Shown here: piece after piece, positions 11,432-22,352 of the stretch
Numbering within the stretch: the first letter of the stretch is position 1
Layout: the number at the start of each line of letters is the position of its first letter
Assembly: GCA_003971905.1 (NCBI GenBank)
Contig: RSEE01000094.1
Span: 186,001-250,000 of the forward strand
Origin: Moniliella sp. 'wahieum'
Taxonomy: Eukaryota; Basidiomycota; Moniliellomycetes; Moniliellales; Moniliellaceae
DNA length: 64,000 nucleotides
Direction: 5' to 3'
Translations under genes and position numbers: made by a program
Notes under the pieces: model-generated
Databases searched by the model: none
Told to the model about the DNA's origin: nothing
What the model saw: the letters and a program-made list of their open reading frames with translations, nothing else

Positions 11432-12758
11432 ATGGACCACCTGGAGGAGAGCAGCTCCTCCCCATTTCTTGCACCCCAGCGCGGCCCTTCTCCCCTCTCC
11501 AGCTCGCCCCATGGCCTTGCTCCCGTTCGCCCTGGGCTGCTTCGATCCCAGTCGGCGAGCGGCGGCAGCTTGGGTGACTCCATGGCCCCCCACCTCTCCT
11601 TGCCTAGCACATTGAGCCACCCCGCTCCCATCCTAGCCGCTTCGCCCAAGCTCAACCTTTGGTGCGTTGTGCCTGCCGGTGGGGCAGGCACACGCCTGTG
11701 GCCCCTGAGCCGCGAAAGTTACCCCAAGTTCCTTCTGGACCTCACTGGCGCCGGGCGCACCCTGCTTCAGGGAACCTGGGATCGCCTGCTGCCCTTGGCA
11801 GGGCCAAGCCACATGATGATTGTCACCGGGGCGGCTCATGCGACTGCTGTGGCCCACCAGCTTCCCGACTTGGACCCGAAAAACTTGCTCACCGAGCCTT
11901 CGCCCAAAGAGAGTATGGCGGCGATCGGGTTGGCCGCTGCCGTGCTTTACCATCGCGATCCGGATGCAGTCATTGGCAGCTTTGCCGCCGACCACATTGT
12001 CAGTGGTCGGGACGCGTTTGAGTCGGCAGTGCGCGAGGCAACGGCCATCGCCGAACAGGGGTACCTTGTGACCATTGGGATTGCCCCCTCGAACCCAAGC
12101 ACGGGCTTTGGGTACATCAAGCTCGGAGAGCCTTTGGTCGGGATTGAGGGGGCGCCCAACGCGCGCGTGGTGGCCGACTTTGTCGAGAAGCCCGATGCCA
12201 AGACGGCGTCGGCGTACCTCAAGACTGGCGAGTACCGCTGGAACGGGGGCATGTTTGTGGTCAAGGCCAAGGTGCTCCTGGACCTCCTGGCTCACACCAA
12301 GCCCGAGCTGCACAAGGGCCTGCTCCAGGTTGGAGCGGCGTGGGACCAGGGCGAAGAGGCCAAGCAGGCTGCCTTTGCCGGGATTTGGCCCCACCTGGAA
12401 AAGATTGCGATTGACCATGCGGTTGCCGAGCCGGCAGCCAAGCTGGGCAAAGTGGCCGTTGTCCCCGCCACCTTCGGCTGGGACGATGTGGGTGACTTTG
12501 CTTCGCTCGCGGGCCTCATCCCCGCCGAAAAGGGCGAGGCCAGGGTGCTGGGCGACCATCGGTTGGTCATCACTGAATCCCAAGCCGGTGGGATCATTGT
12601 GCCCGCTGCAGGGCGGCCAATAGCGTGCCTAGGGTTGGACGATGTGGTGGTAATCGCACGCCGGACGCGACGCTCTGTTGGTCACCACGCGCGCGCGCAG
12701 CCAGGATGTGAAGAAGGTTGTGGCGCGCGCGAAGAAGATGTACCCGAGCTTGGGTTAA
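11432..12758 (+). CDS. manC: bacterial-type mannose-1-phosphate guanylyltransferase (ManC-like)
   Basis: Makes GDP-mannose from mannose-1-phosphate and GTP. From about 11640 the protein shows the nucleotidyl-transferase start VVPAGGAGTRLWPLSR, then PKFLLDLTG, EPSPKESMAAIGLAAAVL, GSFAADHIV, STGFGYIKLG, FVEKPDAKTA, YRWNGGMFV, KIAIDHAVAEPAA and FGWDDVGDFASL. These match the bacterial ManC/RfbM type, closest by memory to actinobacterial proteins, and not the eukaryotic Psa1/GMPP type with its left-handed beta-helix tail. The last 35 codons continue to TAA 12756-12758 only if one base is missing near 12656 and one near 12674; with both, the length is a whole number of codons. Upstream the frame is open back to 11279 and encodes a Pro/Ala-rich lead with a short coiled coil (LAQILSGLQGLQTQVARLHS). 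ATG 11275 is a possible start one frame off, so the fungal protein has a non-bacterial N-terminal extension. Confidence 0.85.
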
Positions 12759-14313
12759 CCCCCCCCCGTCGCATTTATGTCTACTTGCCGGTAGACGGGG
12801 ACCTGTGGGCTGTCTCAAAAGTGTGCCAGTTCCCTGTTCAACAACAATTTCCCAACTATGACGTGCCCATGGACTTGTCTTCCCATCGATATCTCATGTC
12901 GGTTCAGACGATCGGTCCCGTTCATCGATCAACTGAACCAGTGCCTCTGTCCGTTTCCACTCTGTCGCTCCTTACCAAAGCCTGCATTCGCAAACCCAAT
13001 CCTGGTCCAGTGTCTTGTTTTGTTCCTGCACTCGTATGAGTAGTGACTGCTCCCAGTGGGACCCACATTCGAGCTAGGATTTATGGGTGGTATTAATCAC
13101 CATAATCCAATCATGAGAGGCAACTGGGGGTTGGGGAGAGTGTGGTTGACACATTCTTGTAATGCAAGGAAGTTGATCGGGAAGCAGGAACAGGGGCTGC
13201 GACCTGCTACGGCCAGCGTCCACTCTCAGCCACAATTCGGATAGCGAACAGCAACCGGGTGTCCATTTTCCAAACGCCGAATTAAACGCAACAAACAAAG
13301 CCCCGTCTACTGGTGCTCCACCAGGTATGTTTCACGTTTCATGAGTTCAAATGCATAGCAACTTGCATCGCGCCGTGGTCTCCAACCCATTGCCATGCCG
13401 AGGCCTAGACCTTAAGCCCGAGCAGAGACACATTGTTGGTCGCCTTTTGAAGATGGCCGAGCCAAAGTCATGAATTAATGGTGCAGGTTCTGGCCTGGGC
13501 TGGCTTGCTCTGGGACTTGGCATTCATCACAATATATATGAAGGTAGCAGTCTCATGGCCAATACTAAGCTTGTGTGGGAGCGAATAGATCGTACTAGAC
13601 AAACCATCATCGGGCGTCTCTTCGGCTTCGTGGCACTAGAGCTGAATCACCAACTGGATTCAAACGTACTAATCTTGGTGTAGTCGGCTTGGTTGCGTGC
13701 TGAGAACGACTATGCATGATTCCATCTATGCAAACGAGATTAGGGATGACCCCTCTTTTCGTATTCCTTCAAGCGGAGGAAAGAAGCGGTCGACTGACTG
13801 TCACGACGACGATGTTCCTCTCCATCACAACTGTCGCCCGTCAAAAGTGCGTCAGTTAAAGTGAACATCATTTTGTACTCTCCCTCCAAAACATCCACAA
13901 CTATGAGGGATGTACTTGGCTATAATTTGCGTGAGATGCCGAAGAGGAAAACGATCGCCCCGTAACCAAATTAGCCGAACATTGTCACCTATGCTGGAGA
14001 CGTAATAACTGTGAGGTATATCGACGCTATAACGCCTAGTCGACCAAACAAATACGAGTACCACACAATCGATGAAAATGTCTTTGTGTCCCTGTGTAGC
14101 AGTGGAGACTTTATACTGAGCGTACTGAGTGATATGAATAGAGACTCGAATAAGACCAAAATGAAAGGGGTCCAGATGACAAGAAGACAAAAGGAAAAGA
14201 TTGTTTACGGAAGAGAAGTGGAAGCCCCCGTCTGACTGTGGCAGGGGTGTCTGGAGAAGCATGGTCCGAATTTCCCAGCGTTAATAGTGGGTCAAGGCGG
14301 GTTTGCCTGTAAA
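12759..14313. other. intergenic spacer
   Basis: About 1.5 kb without a recognised gene, AT-richer from 13300 on. A minus-strand open frame at 13852-14262 has no motif and biased composition, so I do not call it. Confidence 0.4.
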
Positions 14314-15430
14314 TTAAGGCGCCTTGATAGCTGGGCCATTGGTGACCGAGGCGTAGTGGCGGCAGTTGGAGCTGGCGCCAGCAGGCTGGGCCGAAGGGGT
14401 GGGGTTAACGCCCTGGTACCAAGTGCTGGTTCCGTAGACACCAGGGGGGTGACCCGACTCGCCCTCGCATTGCTCAAAGATATGATTCGAGTAGGATGCA
14501 GGCTCGTTCCAGTAGCAGCCCATCGTGTCGTAGATGTGCGGGCAAAAGCGGCGTGCCGCGTTCGACTCGCCAAAGCAGGCGCGGAAGCAGTACTCATTGT
14601 CCGAAATGAAGGATTGCCACTCGGGAAGACGCTCCCAGTTGCCTGTCCGCGCACGGCTGAACACCAGACCACCACAGGGTTGCCCGACCCGGTGGCACCG
14701 TGGGGGTCAAGCTCGCCACCCTCGTCACCACGCTGGACGTTGATCTTGGTCAAGTCCCATGGCCAGTGACCTGCACAAAGTGCGGCGTCTTGAGGAAGTG
14801 GGCACCGTGGATGGTGCCTTCGGGAATGAGGCGAGTACCGTAGCCCGACTGGACAACAAGGACAAGAAAAAGGAAGAGAAAGTTAGCAATAGTCCTATAT
14901 CATCAAAGGGGGATGCGATTCGCACCTTGAGACAGTAAGAAAAAGCTTCTCCTCGACCGCACCAATGGTACCGTCTTCGCCAGAGCGAGCCTTCCAGGGA
15001 GCCCAAAGACAGAAATCTTTCACACTGTCGCGAAAAGTGAGGTGGCATGGTCAGCATATTGCACAAGGGTAACAAAAGAACAGAGGGAAGCGTACCTGTT
15101 GATGTACGCGTTCTGGCAGTGACCCTTCTTAGTAGAGGCGCCGTCGAACGTTTCGTGCAGTCGTTCCAACCAAACTGACCGCCGGCTTGGTCAACCTTGG
15201 CGGGCAGATTGCCCGGGTCCTGGTACTTGTTGCCATACTGGTCTTGCGCAAGGACGGAAGCAGCACCGAGGGCAAGGACTGAGAAGGTGGCACAATTGCT
15301 ATTGGGGGTGGCAGGACAGACAAGAGAGTGTGTGGGGTGGGCGGTTGGAAAACGAGAGAGAAGGGGGGGGGGGGGAGGACACGACGGTTCACGGTATGGC
15401 TCCAGGTAATAGTTTTGCTTTAATACCATT
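14314..15430 (-). CDS. secreted macrophage-activating-glycoprotein-like protein
   Basis: Homologue of the small secreted cysteine-containing proteins annotated 'macrophage activating glycoprotein' in basidiomycetes; biochemical function unknown. Signs in order: a hydrophobic leader ending ...VLALGAASVLA before QDQYGNKYQDPGNLPAKV (predicted mature start), then TIHGAHFLKTPHFVQVTG, GGELDPHGATGSGNP, EYCFRACFGESNAARRFC, HIYDTMGCYWNEPA, and the tail GVYGTSTWYQGV before TAA at 14316-14314. All are family landmarks in the right order. Introns probably lie in 14860-15110 (near the stop-rich stretch) and before the leader, where a run of about 13 C on this strand (15363-15375) sits in an apparent intron. 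Two single-base frame changes (near 14660 and 14757) look like indels. The first exon is not resolved; an ATG at 15428 is one option. Confidence 0.8.
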
Positions 15431-17534
15431 ATTAGTATAGAGGCCGGGCCACTAAAAAGCGACAACACTGTCGGAGATGGACGTGTAACCAGCGTGTTGG
15501 TGGCTCGGTGGCCACCTGGAATGTTCGGTATCGATTCTGCGTTTCACCGCGGCTCCGTAAAACAGACGCGACAAGACGCGCGCTGACTGGTCAGGTGCCG
15601 TGTTAAGAGGCTGGTTTGAGGAGGTAGCGTGTGGTGGGCGGCGGTGGCCTGTGGTGGTCGACGGGGCAGTGAGAAACTTGAGAACTTGAGGCTTGAAGCT
15701 TGAAGCTGAACCACACTAGCGCTGCGATGTGTTGTGAAGGGGGCGCCTGCGGAGAGATGCGGTGTGCGATGTGACGACGCGTGGCAGTGTGACAGGTGCC
15801 ATGTGATATGTGACAGTAGCGCGGCGCTGTTGCAACCTGCTGGCCTGCTGCAGCTTCAAAAGCTTCTTCGCCTTCACCAACTCCACGAGCCACTCTCGTC
15901 ACTAATAGTCACCAATACCTTCAAGGGCTTCAAAGCTTCAAACGTGAAGAGCTGCAAAAAAGCTAGTTCAAAAGTTCGTCAAGCTAGTTCAAGAGCTCCA
16001 AGCTTCGAGATCGCCGAGCATCTGAAGCTTCAAATGGTTCCAGTTGAAGCTGTGTGGAAAGAGCGCTCCGGGCGTAAAGATCTGCGAGGCGCGAGCGCAA
16101 CCGGATCACAGTGGTTGGCGGGATGTGTGAGGCCTGTGAGGCGATCAATCTCTATGCCACAATCATGTACATGATCGACAGTAGGATAGCCCGCTGTAAC
16201 GTGTAACTATAGTAACTGAGAAACCGGCGTGAAACGTTTACTAATATGGAGAAGACTAGAATATGCTCTGAGATGATTTGACGCGACATCATACAGCCTC
16301 TCTCCTCCTCTTGAAGCCTAAGGTTTGATATCTGAGATCCTAATAGCTCTCAACAGCTCGCTCGGCGCTTATAAACGCTCTGCTTTGACTGGGTACTTCG
16401 TTCGCTTGCGAGCCTGCGTTGTTTCTTCGACGCTTTAAGTCACTGGGTCCGTGTCTTTGGGGCCCCGTGATTAATGATTGAGGGTTGTGGTGATTGCCGT
16501 CACCGGTCAGGTGATGTGGTCACAGAGTCGCGGGGTCACTACGCTGGTCACCGGTCAAGGCGCAGAGTAAAAAGCTGCTATTATAACACAAAGTAGTACG
16601 TCTCAACGTTTCGAAGCGCGGAAACGCGAGGGCAGCCAGAAGCTGTGTGAAGATCTGAGAGGATATTAATGAATCTTTTAGAGGCGACACGTTATCTTCA
16701 GGATTATCGATGGTCTCGAGGATCTCGATGGTGGCAAACAAAATCGCGGTATATACTCTCTTCCCCATAGAAGGATTTTTTGTTGTTGGTAGAAGAAACA
16801 AAGATTTGGGTTCGTTCAACAGGGCGACGAAAGACGAGGAAAACAAAACAAACAAAACAAAGCGACAATAAAACAAAGCAAAAACAAAGCAACAAATGAT
16901 ACAAAGCACCCCCCGGTTTGTTCCAATCATTCGTCGTGAAGTCGGAAGCAAAAGAGGAGAAGTCGGAGCAAGGGAGAAGGACAAGAGGAAAAGCGAGAGA
17001 CGGAGAGGCAGAAAAAGAGGGCATATGTATGAATATTAGAATAACGGCGTGACCGTATCATATGAAGCAATTCGCTCTTCTATCCTCGGCATCGTCATAG
17101 TCGTTTTTATCCGCAAAACCCATGCGACTGATGTGATAGGACTCGAAACGACACTATTCTTCTGTGTCACGGGGCGACGATTGCGTCGCGCCACCTCTCC
17201 ACTTCCTCATCGTCGCTCCCGCTCTTCTCTGCTTCCTATAACTACTCGAGTTTGCTATCCTTGTTCGCTCTCATGACTCGGATTCTCAGCGCCGATCTAC
17301 AAATCCATAACAAACCGTCTCTTCTCCTCTCGCGATGGTCTAAAATCCAAAACACTATGATTTCGACTCGCTCTCTCGCCTCGTTTCTCGTCTCGGGTCC
17401 GCTTTGCCCTTGACCCTCGCCTCGTCTCTCACTTCGTGACTCTCGCGCTTGATCCTCACTTCTTCCCTTTGACTCGTTCCCCTTTGCTGTAGACCTCTGT
17501 TGGTGTTCCCTTTGTTCCCTTTCTCTTCTGAATC
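15431..17534. other. repeat-rich spacer
   Basis: No gene supported. It contains AAGCTT-based words at 15679-15712 and scattered, degenerate AAGCTT words to 16040. An AT-rich stretch (16200-17050) has low-complexity open frames, and 17280-17530 is strongly C/T-rich. Confidence 0.4.
15679..15712. repeat. TGAGGCT/TGAAGCT heptad array
   Basis: TGAGAACT, TGAGGCT, TGAAGCT, TGAAGC and TGAACC follow one another, keeping TGA at a period of 6-8 (mostly 7). Confidence 0.7.
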
Positions 17535-17862
17535 CATATCATTGACAGAGCTTAAGGCTGGGACAGGGGGAACGCTACGTCTAAAACCGAACCGTTCATC
17601 TTGCGGGGGTTACTTGGAAGCGCCACCAGGAACCAGGGGGATCGCCACAGGATATCAGGACCCTCCGGTGGTCGCCATCCGGTTCCGTACCCTAGGAAGC
17701 GCGTGTGGACACGGAAGATGAACGTGGTAGACATCCAAGCGAGGAACCATTTCCATTGAGACTCAGTAACCAAATCCTTCCAAAACGCAAATATCTTGCT
17801 CGCTGTCTTGGTTCTTCTAATATAAAACCTGCCTGTTCTTAGATCCAATCGTGATGACCAAA
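17535..17862 (-). mobile_element. LINE 3' end, 5'-truncated copy 2
   Basis: The minus strand encodes a tail very like that of the element at 61.2-62.2 kb: both have SQWKWFLA(W/R)MSTTF, then RVHTRFLGYGTGWR.PEGPDI. The same 3' UTR follows (word CGTAGCGTTC, then CTGTCCCAGCCTTAAG and CTGTCAATGATATG). Only the last 330 bases remain, as expected from 5' truncation of a non-LTR retrotransposon. No reverse transcriptase domain here. Confidence 0.75.
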
Positions 17863-18404
17863 GCCGCCCACCATTTTGATTCCCTTTGCTTTCCCCTTCA
17901 TCCTTCTTCTAGGCAAGCTCCACTCTAGAAGGGCCACCTTTCCGATCAGCTCGCTTGCCCTCCCTCACCCATCGGGACTCCCCGCTTTCTCGTCCGGCCC
18001 CTAACGTGTAACCTCCCCGCGGACGCTGTCTGGCTCTGCCCAACGAACAGCCAAGCACTACTCACGACCCGCCAACGTTCACGCAAGTGCGCCCTGGACT
18101 TTGGATCTGAAACGCGGTCAGTCCTTCGTGAGTCTTGTCCTGATGGGCAGGAAAGGTCTCCGCCTGGGAAAAGCCAGCAACCCCGTCACATTGGTGGGGG
18201 GGGGGCTCTCAGGGAGATGTATAGTATCTTTTCCCATTATATTAGTACGAGTGTGTTAATCCACGTCTATAATAAAATCCAGTTTGGGTCTCTCCCATCA
18301 GTATATAGTAGGCCACACTGTTCAAGAAACTCCTCGGTGGTCTATTCCATCAGGAGTCCCTATACGCACCCATTCTTCGCCTTATACCCTTCCTAGATGT
18401 CGCA
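17863..18404. other. spacer
   Basis: No gene seen. There is a short G-run near 18197-18205. AT-rich sequence follows up to dispersed repeat B. Confidence 0.4.
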
Positions 18405-18530
18405 ATCGTTCGTAGGGAAGAAGCAAGATCAGAGGACATGGTGTGAAGCGGAAGAGAGAGGAACGAAGAAGCTCATCGGGAACGAAGAAATTGGAAGTGT
18501 GGGAGAGAGATCAGCCAAAATATGACAGTA
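18405..18530 (+). repeat. dispersed repeat B, copy 2
   Basis: Same orientation and order of words as at 9960-10115 (CAATCGTTCG, GGGAAGAAGCAAGA, then 'gagatcagccaaa'). No coding frame. Confidence 0.6.
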
Positions 18531-18889
18531 ACGCTGCCGTCAAGCGATCGAGAGGAGTTTTACGCTCGAATGGGTCAATCTTATAGAGGAAAGGACGCCG
18601 GCAGTGCGAGGAAAGGGAAAGACTGCGACAAAGAGGAAGATCGCCTTACAAAAATGCCACATCAATAAGCCGTTCGAAAACGACGGTAAAGCAGGGAAGA
18701 TATTAGCGGCTCGTCCCTGTGCCACCAAATGTGTCGCCCAGGTACTCTCCGGGTGCCTGTCAATTGGATGCCTGGTCGGTAGCCAGACTGGAGGGATACA
18801 CGACGGCTGATCCTCCGTAGGATGGGATTATTTAGAAGCAGCGACGGGAGCACAGCCGGTCGACGATGTGTGAGAGAGAGGTAGTATAC

Positions 18890-19729
18890 TGTCACGGGCT
18901 GGGCGGACACGAGATGGTCCGACCGAAGCTGAGGCCCGTCTGCTCCGCACAGGCCCAGTAGAGCGTGCTCCGCAGGCCAACCGAGTGTGATGATGGTTGG
19001 CTAAATTAAGTATCGTGGCCGAAGGGCCATGCTCAGCGCGACAATAGTCGCCTCCCGCCCAAGTCCACGTCGGCCGGCCTAAATAAGGCCACCGAGCTTC
19101 CAATGCCGTGGCGGCGTCTGCCGCCTCGTCCCCGTTTCCTTTTCCTTCTCGGTCGCGCCTGCGGCGACCAACCCCGCTTTTGACGTGTCTTCCTTTCTAC
19201 ACCCCCTCTTGTATCCGTTTCCCTTTTGATCCTGTGACCCCTGGATGGGGATCTTTTCCCCCACCTTCCATTCTCGTCTCAACCCTCTCGTCATCCTCTC
19301 GCCTTCCCGTCTATCCTGTCCGACTCCTGCCCGTTTCCAGCCAATTTATCCAGTACAGGCAGCTTCTCTTGTTAGCGTCCGACTTCTCCTCCGACCTCGT
19401 CCTCCAGCCCTTCGTCAGTCCAATCGCGCGAACCCTCCTTTGGTCGCGGCGATTCCCAGTCTCAGTTGAGGCAGTGTTTGTCCGCCGCTGTCTCCTCCTC
19501 CCGTCCCTAAGTCTCGGAGGCTTCAGACACGTTACTACGGCCCAAGCCGGTGCAGACGCAGCCTTGCCACACGTGCAGCCGCCCCACCAAAGGCCTCTCC
19601 TCGTCCCTAGCTCCGCTCGGACGCACCAACCAGCCTAAGCCCGAAACTACCGTGAGTCGACCTACCGTCGCCTAAGGGATTGTACCCCAAAACCCCAGGG
19701 CGGGCCCCTGGCGGCGCCCGCCCGTGACA
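18890..19729. mobile_element. probable solo LTR (Ty3/gypsy-like termini), fossil
   Basis: An 840-base unit bounded by TGTCACGGGC at the left and its inverted repeat GCCCGTGACA at the right, i.e. TG..CA ends typical of fungal LTR elements. No protein-coding part of a retroelement is recognised on either side, so it looks like a solo LTR. A convincing target-site duplication is not visible. Age is unclear; the inverted termini are still exact. Confidence 0.4.
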
Positions 19730-20259
19730 TACTAGGAAAGGGTCGGTGCGGCACTAACGCCGGTGCTAACACCGGAACCAGCACCCGAAGAGAGGATGAG
19801 GCAGAGACGGATAGACGGGTTCATATGACGACGATAGCAACAGCAACGGTCAATGGTGGTAGGCAAGGAAAAGGCAGCAGAAGTGCCGCCGCCCCATGCC
19901 CGGTACCAGAGCCTCTCCATGATGTCACGTGATGCATGATGTGCCAGAACGAAGGGAAAAGCACGAATGTTTCGTGGCCACGTTCTTCAGCGCTCCCCCG
20001 CTGAACTGAGCCTCAGCATCACCAGCTGGAGCTACAACCTGCATCGTGGTATGAGACCGCCTTCTCACGTTTTCACCGCCTTCCTCTCAGTTGGATTTCA
20101 AGCTTCAAGCTTCTTGCTTCGAGCAGCTTCATGTATATGCAAATGATGTCACATCAAACAGGGCAATCAGAACCGGTAAGGCAGAACTCCGTTTCGCATG
20201 TCCCCCCAGTCAGGCCCGAGGGCCTCAACTCTGAAGCTGAACCGTCATTTACCAATTAA
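19730..20259. other. spacer
   Basis: No gene seen. It includes a TGATGCA word pair at about 19931-19942 and AAGCTTC words at about 20098-20115. Confidence 0.4.
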
Positions 20260-21212
20260 TCATTCAGCAAAGGGAGCACCCAGCTCCTGGACAATCTGCG
20301 CCGCGCTCTTGATAGAGTTGATCCCTCCTGCCGACTCGGAGACGGCCGCGGCACCATGGACTAGGTCCCCGTCCAGCATTCCGATCTTGTACCCACTGAG
20401 GCCTTGATCAAGTGCCTCGACTCCTTGGAGTGGCGGGACAATACGTGTCCAGCCAGCCGTGTCAGAACCGATTTGTATCAAGTCCTCCGATTTGACCGCC
20501 AAAATCGCGTCCTTGCACGCCTGGGCCGCCCGGCACTCATTCGACATGACAAACCGGGTGCCCGCGTAAACACCTTCTGCCCCAAGGGCTTTGATGCTGC
20601 TGCCGCGCTCTTAGTCGAGATGATGCCACCGGTCGCCATGACAGGGATGGTGAGTGCCTCAGAAATCTGGGAAACAATGATCAACGTGCTGATGTTGTTG
20701 AAGCTCAGCGATCCCCCAGATTCGTGGCCCGTGGCCACTACAATGTCCACGCCAGCCCGCTCCGCCTGCAGTGCCTTCTCGACCGTAGGCGACAAATCCC
20801 GCCAAACAACCGTAACACCTGCATCTTTGAACGTCTTGATCTCATCCAGGTGTTCATTCGCTTCGGTAAAGCTGACAATGCCACGACGGGAATGTGCTCT
20901 TGAAGAATGACGTCCCGCATCGCAGCGGCGAAAAGGCCTCGGGGAGCTCCTCCAGGGATGCCGGGGATACGAGTGATGTAGTTGCAAGCAAAGGGCTTGT
21001 CAGTCAATTGCCTCACCTTGCGGACCTCCTCCCGAAGATGCTCGCGAACGGCATCTGGGTCTGTTAGAGGCTCCGTAAGACCCGCGTTGGGGCCGAGTGT
21101 GCCCAGACCGCCCGCATTGCTCACAGCAGCCAAATTAGCATCCGTAATCCAGACGAGGGGGCTTGGATAACGGGTACTTGGTGCCCAGGATTTCAGTGAC
21201 GCGGTTGCCCAT
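20260..21212 (-). CDS. nitronate monooxygenase / 2-nitropropane dioxygenase-like FMN protein
   Basis: Predicted FMN-dependent TIM-barrel enzyme of the nitronate monooxygenase family, which oxidises alkyl nitronates; enoyl-reductase-like relatives exist. Start ATG 21212 gives MGNRVTEILGTKYP, then IQAPLVWITDANLAAVSNAG (family N-terminus), GGLGTLG, DKPFACNYI, AGVDIVVATGHESGG (the glycine-rich FMN loop with its conserved His), IPVMATGGI and YAGTRFVMSNEC (phosphate-binding end of the barrel), ending GAPFAE with stop 20262-20260. The frame changes by one base at least three times (near 21165, 20885 and 20600), each restored by one extra base, so I take these as consensus indels. About 318 residues is normal. 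A heptad-repeat array starts 27 bases upstream of the ATG. Confidence 0.8.
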
Positions 21213-21238
21213 GATGGCTGAAGAAGTTGAATGTTGGT

Positions 21239-21301
21239 TGAAGCTTGAAGGTTCAAGATTGAAGGTTGGAGCTTGAAGCTTGAAGCTTGAAGCTTGAAGA
21301 G
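21239..21301. repeat. TGAAGCT heptad array (9 units) beside a start codon
   Basis: Nine consecutive 7-mers in perfect phase, mostly TGAAGCT with variants TGAAGGT, TGGAGCT and TCAAGAT. It begins 27 bases upstream of the ATG of the nitronate-monooxygenase-like gene (minus strand), so it would fall in its 5' UTR or core promoter. Confidence 0.9.
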
Positions 21302-21548
21302 TTAGCTTGAAGGAGGATTGGTGAGGCGCGAGGGAATGGCACTGAGAACACGAGAAGGGAAGGAGAAGCCCAGCTGTTATTATATTGTGCTCCGAGTACT
21401 ACTTACCTGAGCTCAGGCGCTCAGTCTCAGGCTGAGACTCCGTTGTTGAACCGCCGACATTGACATGTTGACATGCGCTGACATAGAGGCGCCTGAAGTT
21501 CAAGTTCAAGGCGCACGGGGGCGCAGTACCGCAAGCGCCGCAGTTAAC

Positions 21549-21632
21549 TCATGCATCATGCATCAGGCATCAGGCCTCAGGCCTCAGGCCTCAGGCATCA
21601 GGCATCATGCATCATGCATCAGGTCTCAATCA
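21549..21632. repeat. 12-unit TCA-heptad array with changing tetramers
   Basis: Twelve uninterrupted 7-mers, each starting TCA. The four following bases change along the array: TGCA twice, GGCA, GGCC three times, GGCA twice, TGCA twice, GGTC, ATCA. The TCA phase never slips over 84 bases. On the other strand this reads TGCA/GGCC-type words ending in TGA. Confidence 0.95.
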
Positions 21633-21832
21633 CATTGGGCCTTGGGCCTCGGGCTTTGACATCTGAGAGGTTAATCGATAACCTGCAGTGTCAACAAAAG
21701 CATGATGCATGCATGATGCGTACGCTGAACGTCTCAGGGCGTCCAGAGGCCTGGGCTTGCTCTCGGCGTCTAGGAGTGGCTTAGCGCCGATAGACCCTGG
21801 GATGTCAATGACGTGACTGGGGCACCGGCCGG

Positions 21833-21994
21833 TCATGCATCAGCCATGCATCATGCATCATGCAATCCAGGGATGCTTGGCCCGCAGGTGGAACACAAAA
21901 AATTAATCAAGCGTATGACACGGGAGCGGCGTGCGGTAGTCCGCGGTAGTGGGTCGATGTGCCCTGGTCTGCGTCATGCATCATGCATCATGGC
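21833..21994. repeat. two further TCATGCA heptad clusters
   Basis: Units at 21833-21864 (TCATGCA, TCAGCCA, a bare TGCA, then TCATGCA twice) and at 21974-21994 (TCATGCA twice, TCATGGC). Confidence 0.85.
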
Positions 21995-22089
21995 TTGTTT
22001 TGGCCCTTGCAGAGAGAGCAGGACAGAGCCTGGTAGCCGGCGGAAGCGTCCGGCGGGTAGGGTATAAATCACAAACTATTGGCTTGCTG

Positions 22090-22117
22090 TGACATGTGAC
22101 ATGTGACATGTGACGTA
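22090..22117. repeat. TGACATG heptad array (4 units)
   Basis: Three perfect TGACATG units followed by TGACGTA in 7-bp phase. Confidence 0.9.
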
Positions 22118-22227
22118 CGGTACAAAGTGTTCCCCACAGGCGCCGGTACTGGATGCGGCTGAAAGCTGAAGCGCTGAAGCTAGTGAAGCTCTCGTTAGAT
22201 ATGAGATCTTGTGGAGTTTGATCAATC

Positions 22228-22352
22228 TGAAGATCTGAAGCTTGAAGCTTGAAGAGAAGGGGAGGCGGTGTCCGCGGTGATCCTGCCGCGGAAGTAACTA
22301 GTAATCGATAATCGATAATCGATCGATGATTGATGACTCGATGACGCGATCA
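22228..22352. repeat. TGAAGCT and TAATCGA heptads
   Basis: TGAAGATC, TGAAGCT twice and TGAAGAG (22228-22256). After a gap come TAATCGA three times (22302-22322) and then interrupted TGA words containing TCGA and CGCG. Confidence 0.85.

Noticed and set aside
10894-11691. Long minus-strand open frames opposite the ManC lead region
   Set aside because: They are Gly/Arg-rich shadows of GC-rich sequence. The plus frame continues directly into a conserved enzyme.
13852-14262. 136-codon minus-strand open frame downstream of the secreted glycoprotein gene
   Set aside because: Biased aromatic/Ser-rich sequence in an AT-rich stretch, no motif, no intron signals.
16520-17024. Hydrophobic minus-strand frames (Phe/Leu/Cys-rich)
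   Set aside because: They come from A-rich plus-strand simple sequence (AACAAAGC-type runs), not a real membrane protein.
21549-21994. The heptad arrays as a CRISPR-like array
   Set aside because: Units are 7 bases with no spacers between them, and the context is a fungal nuclear spacer with no cas-like genes.
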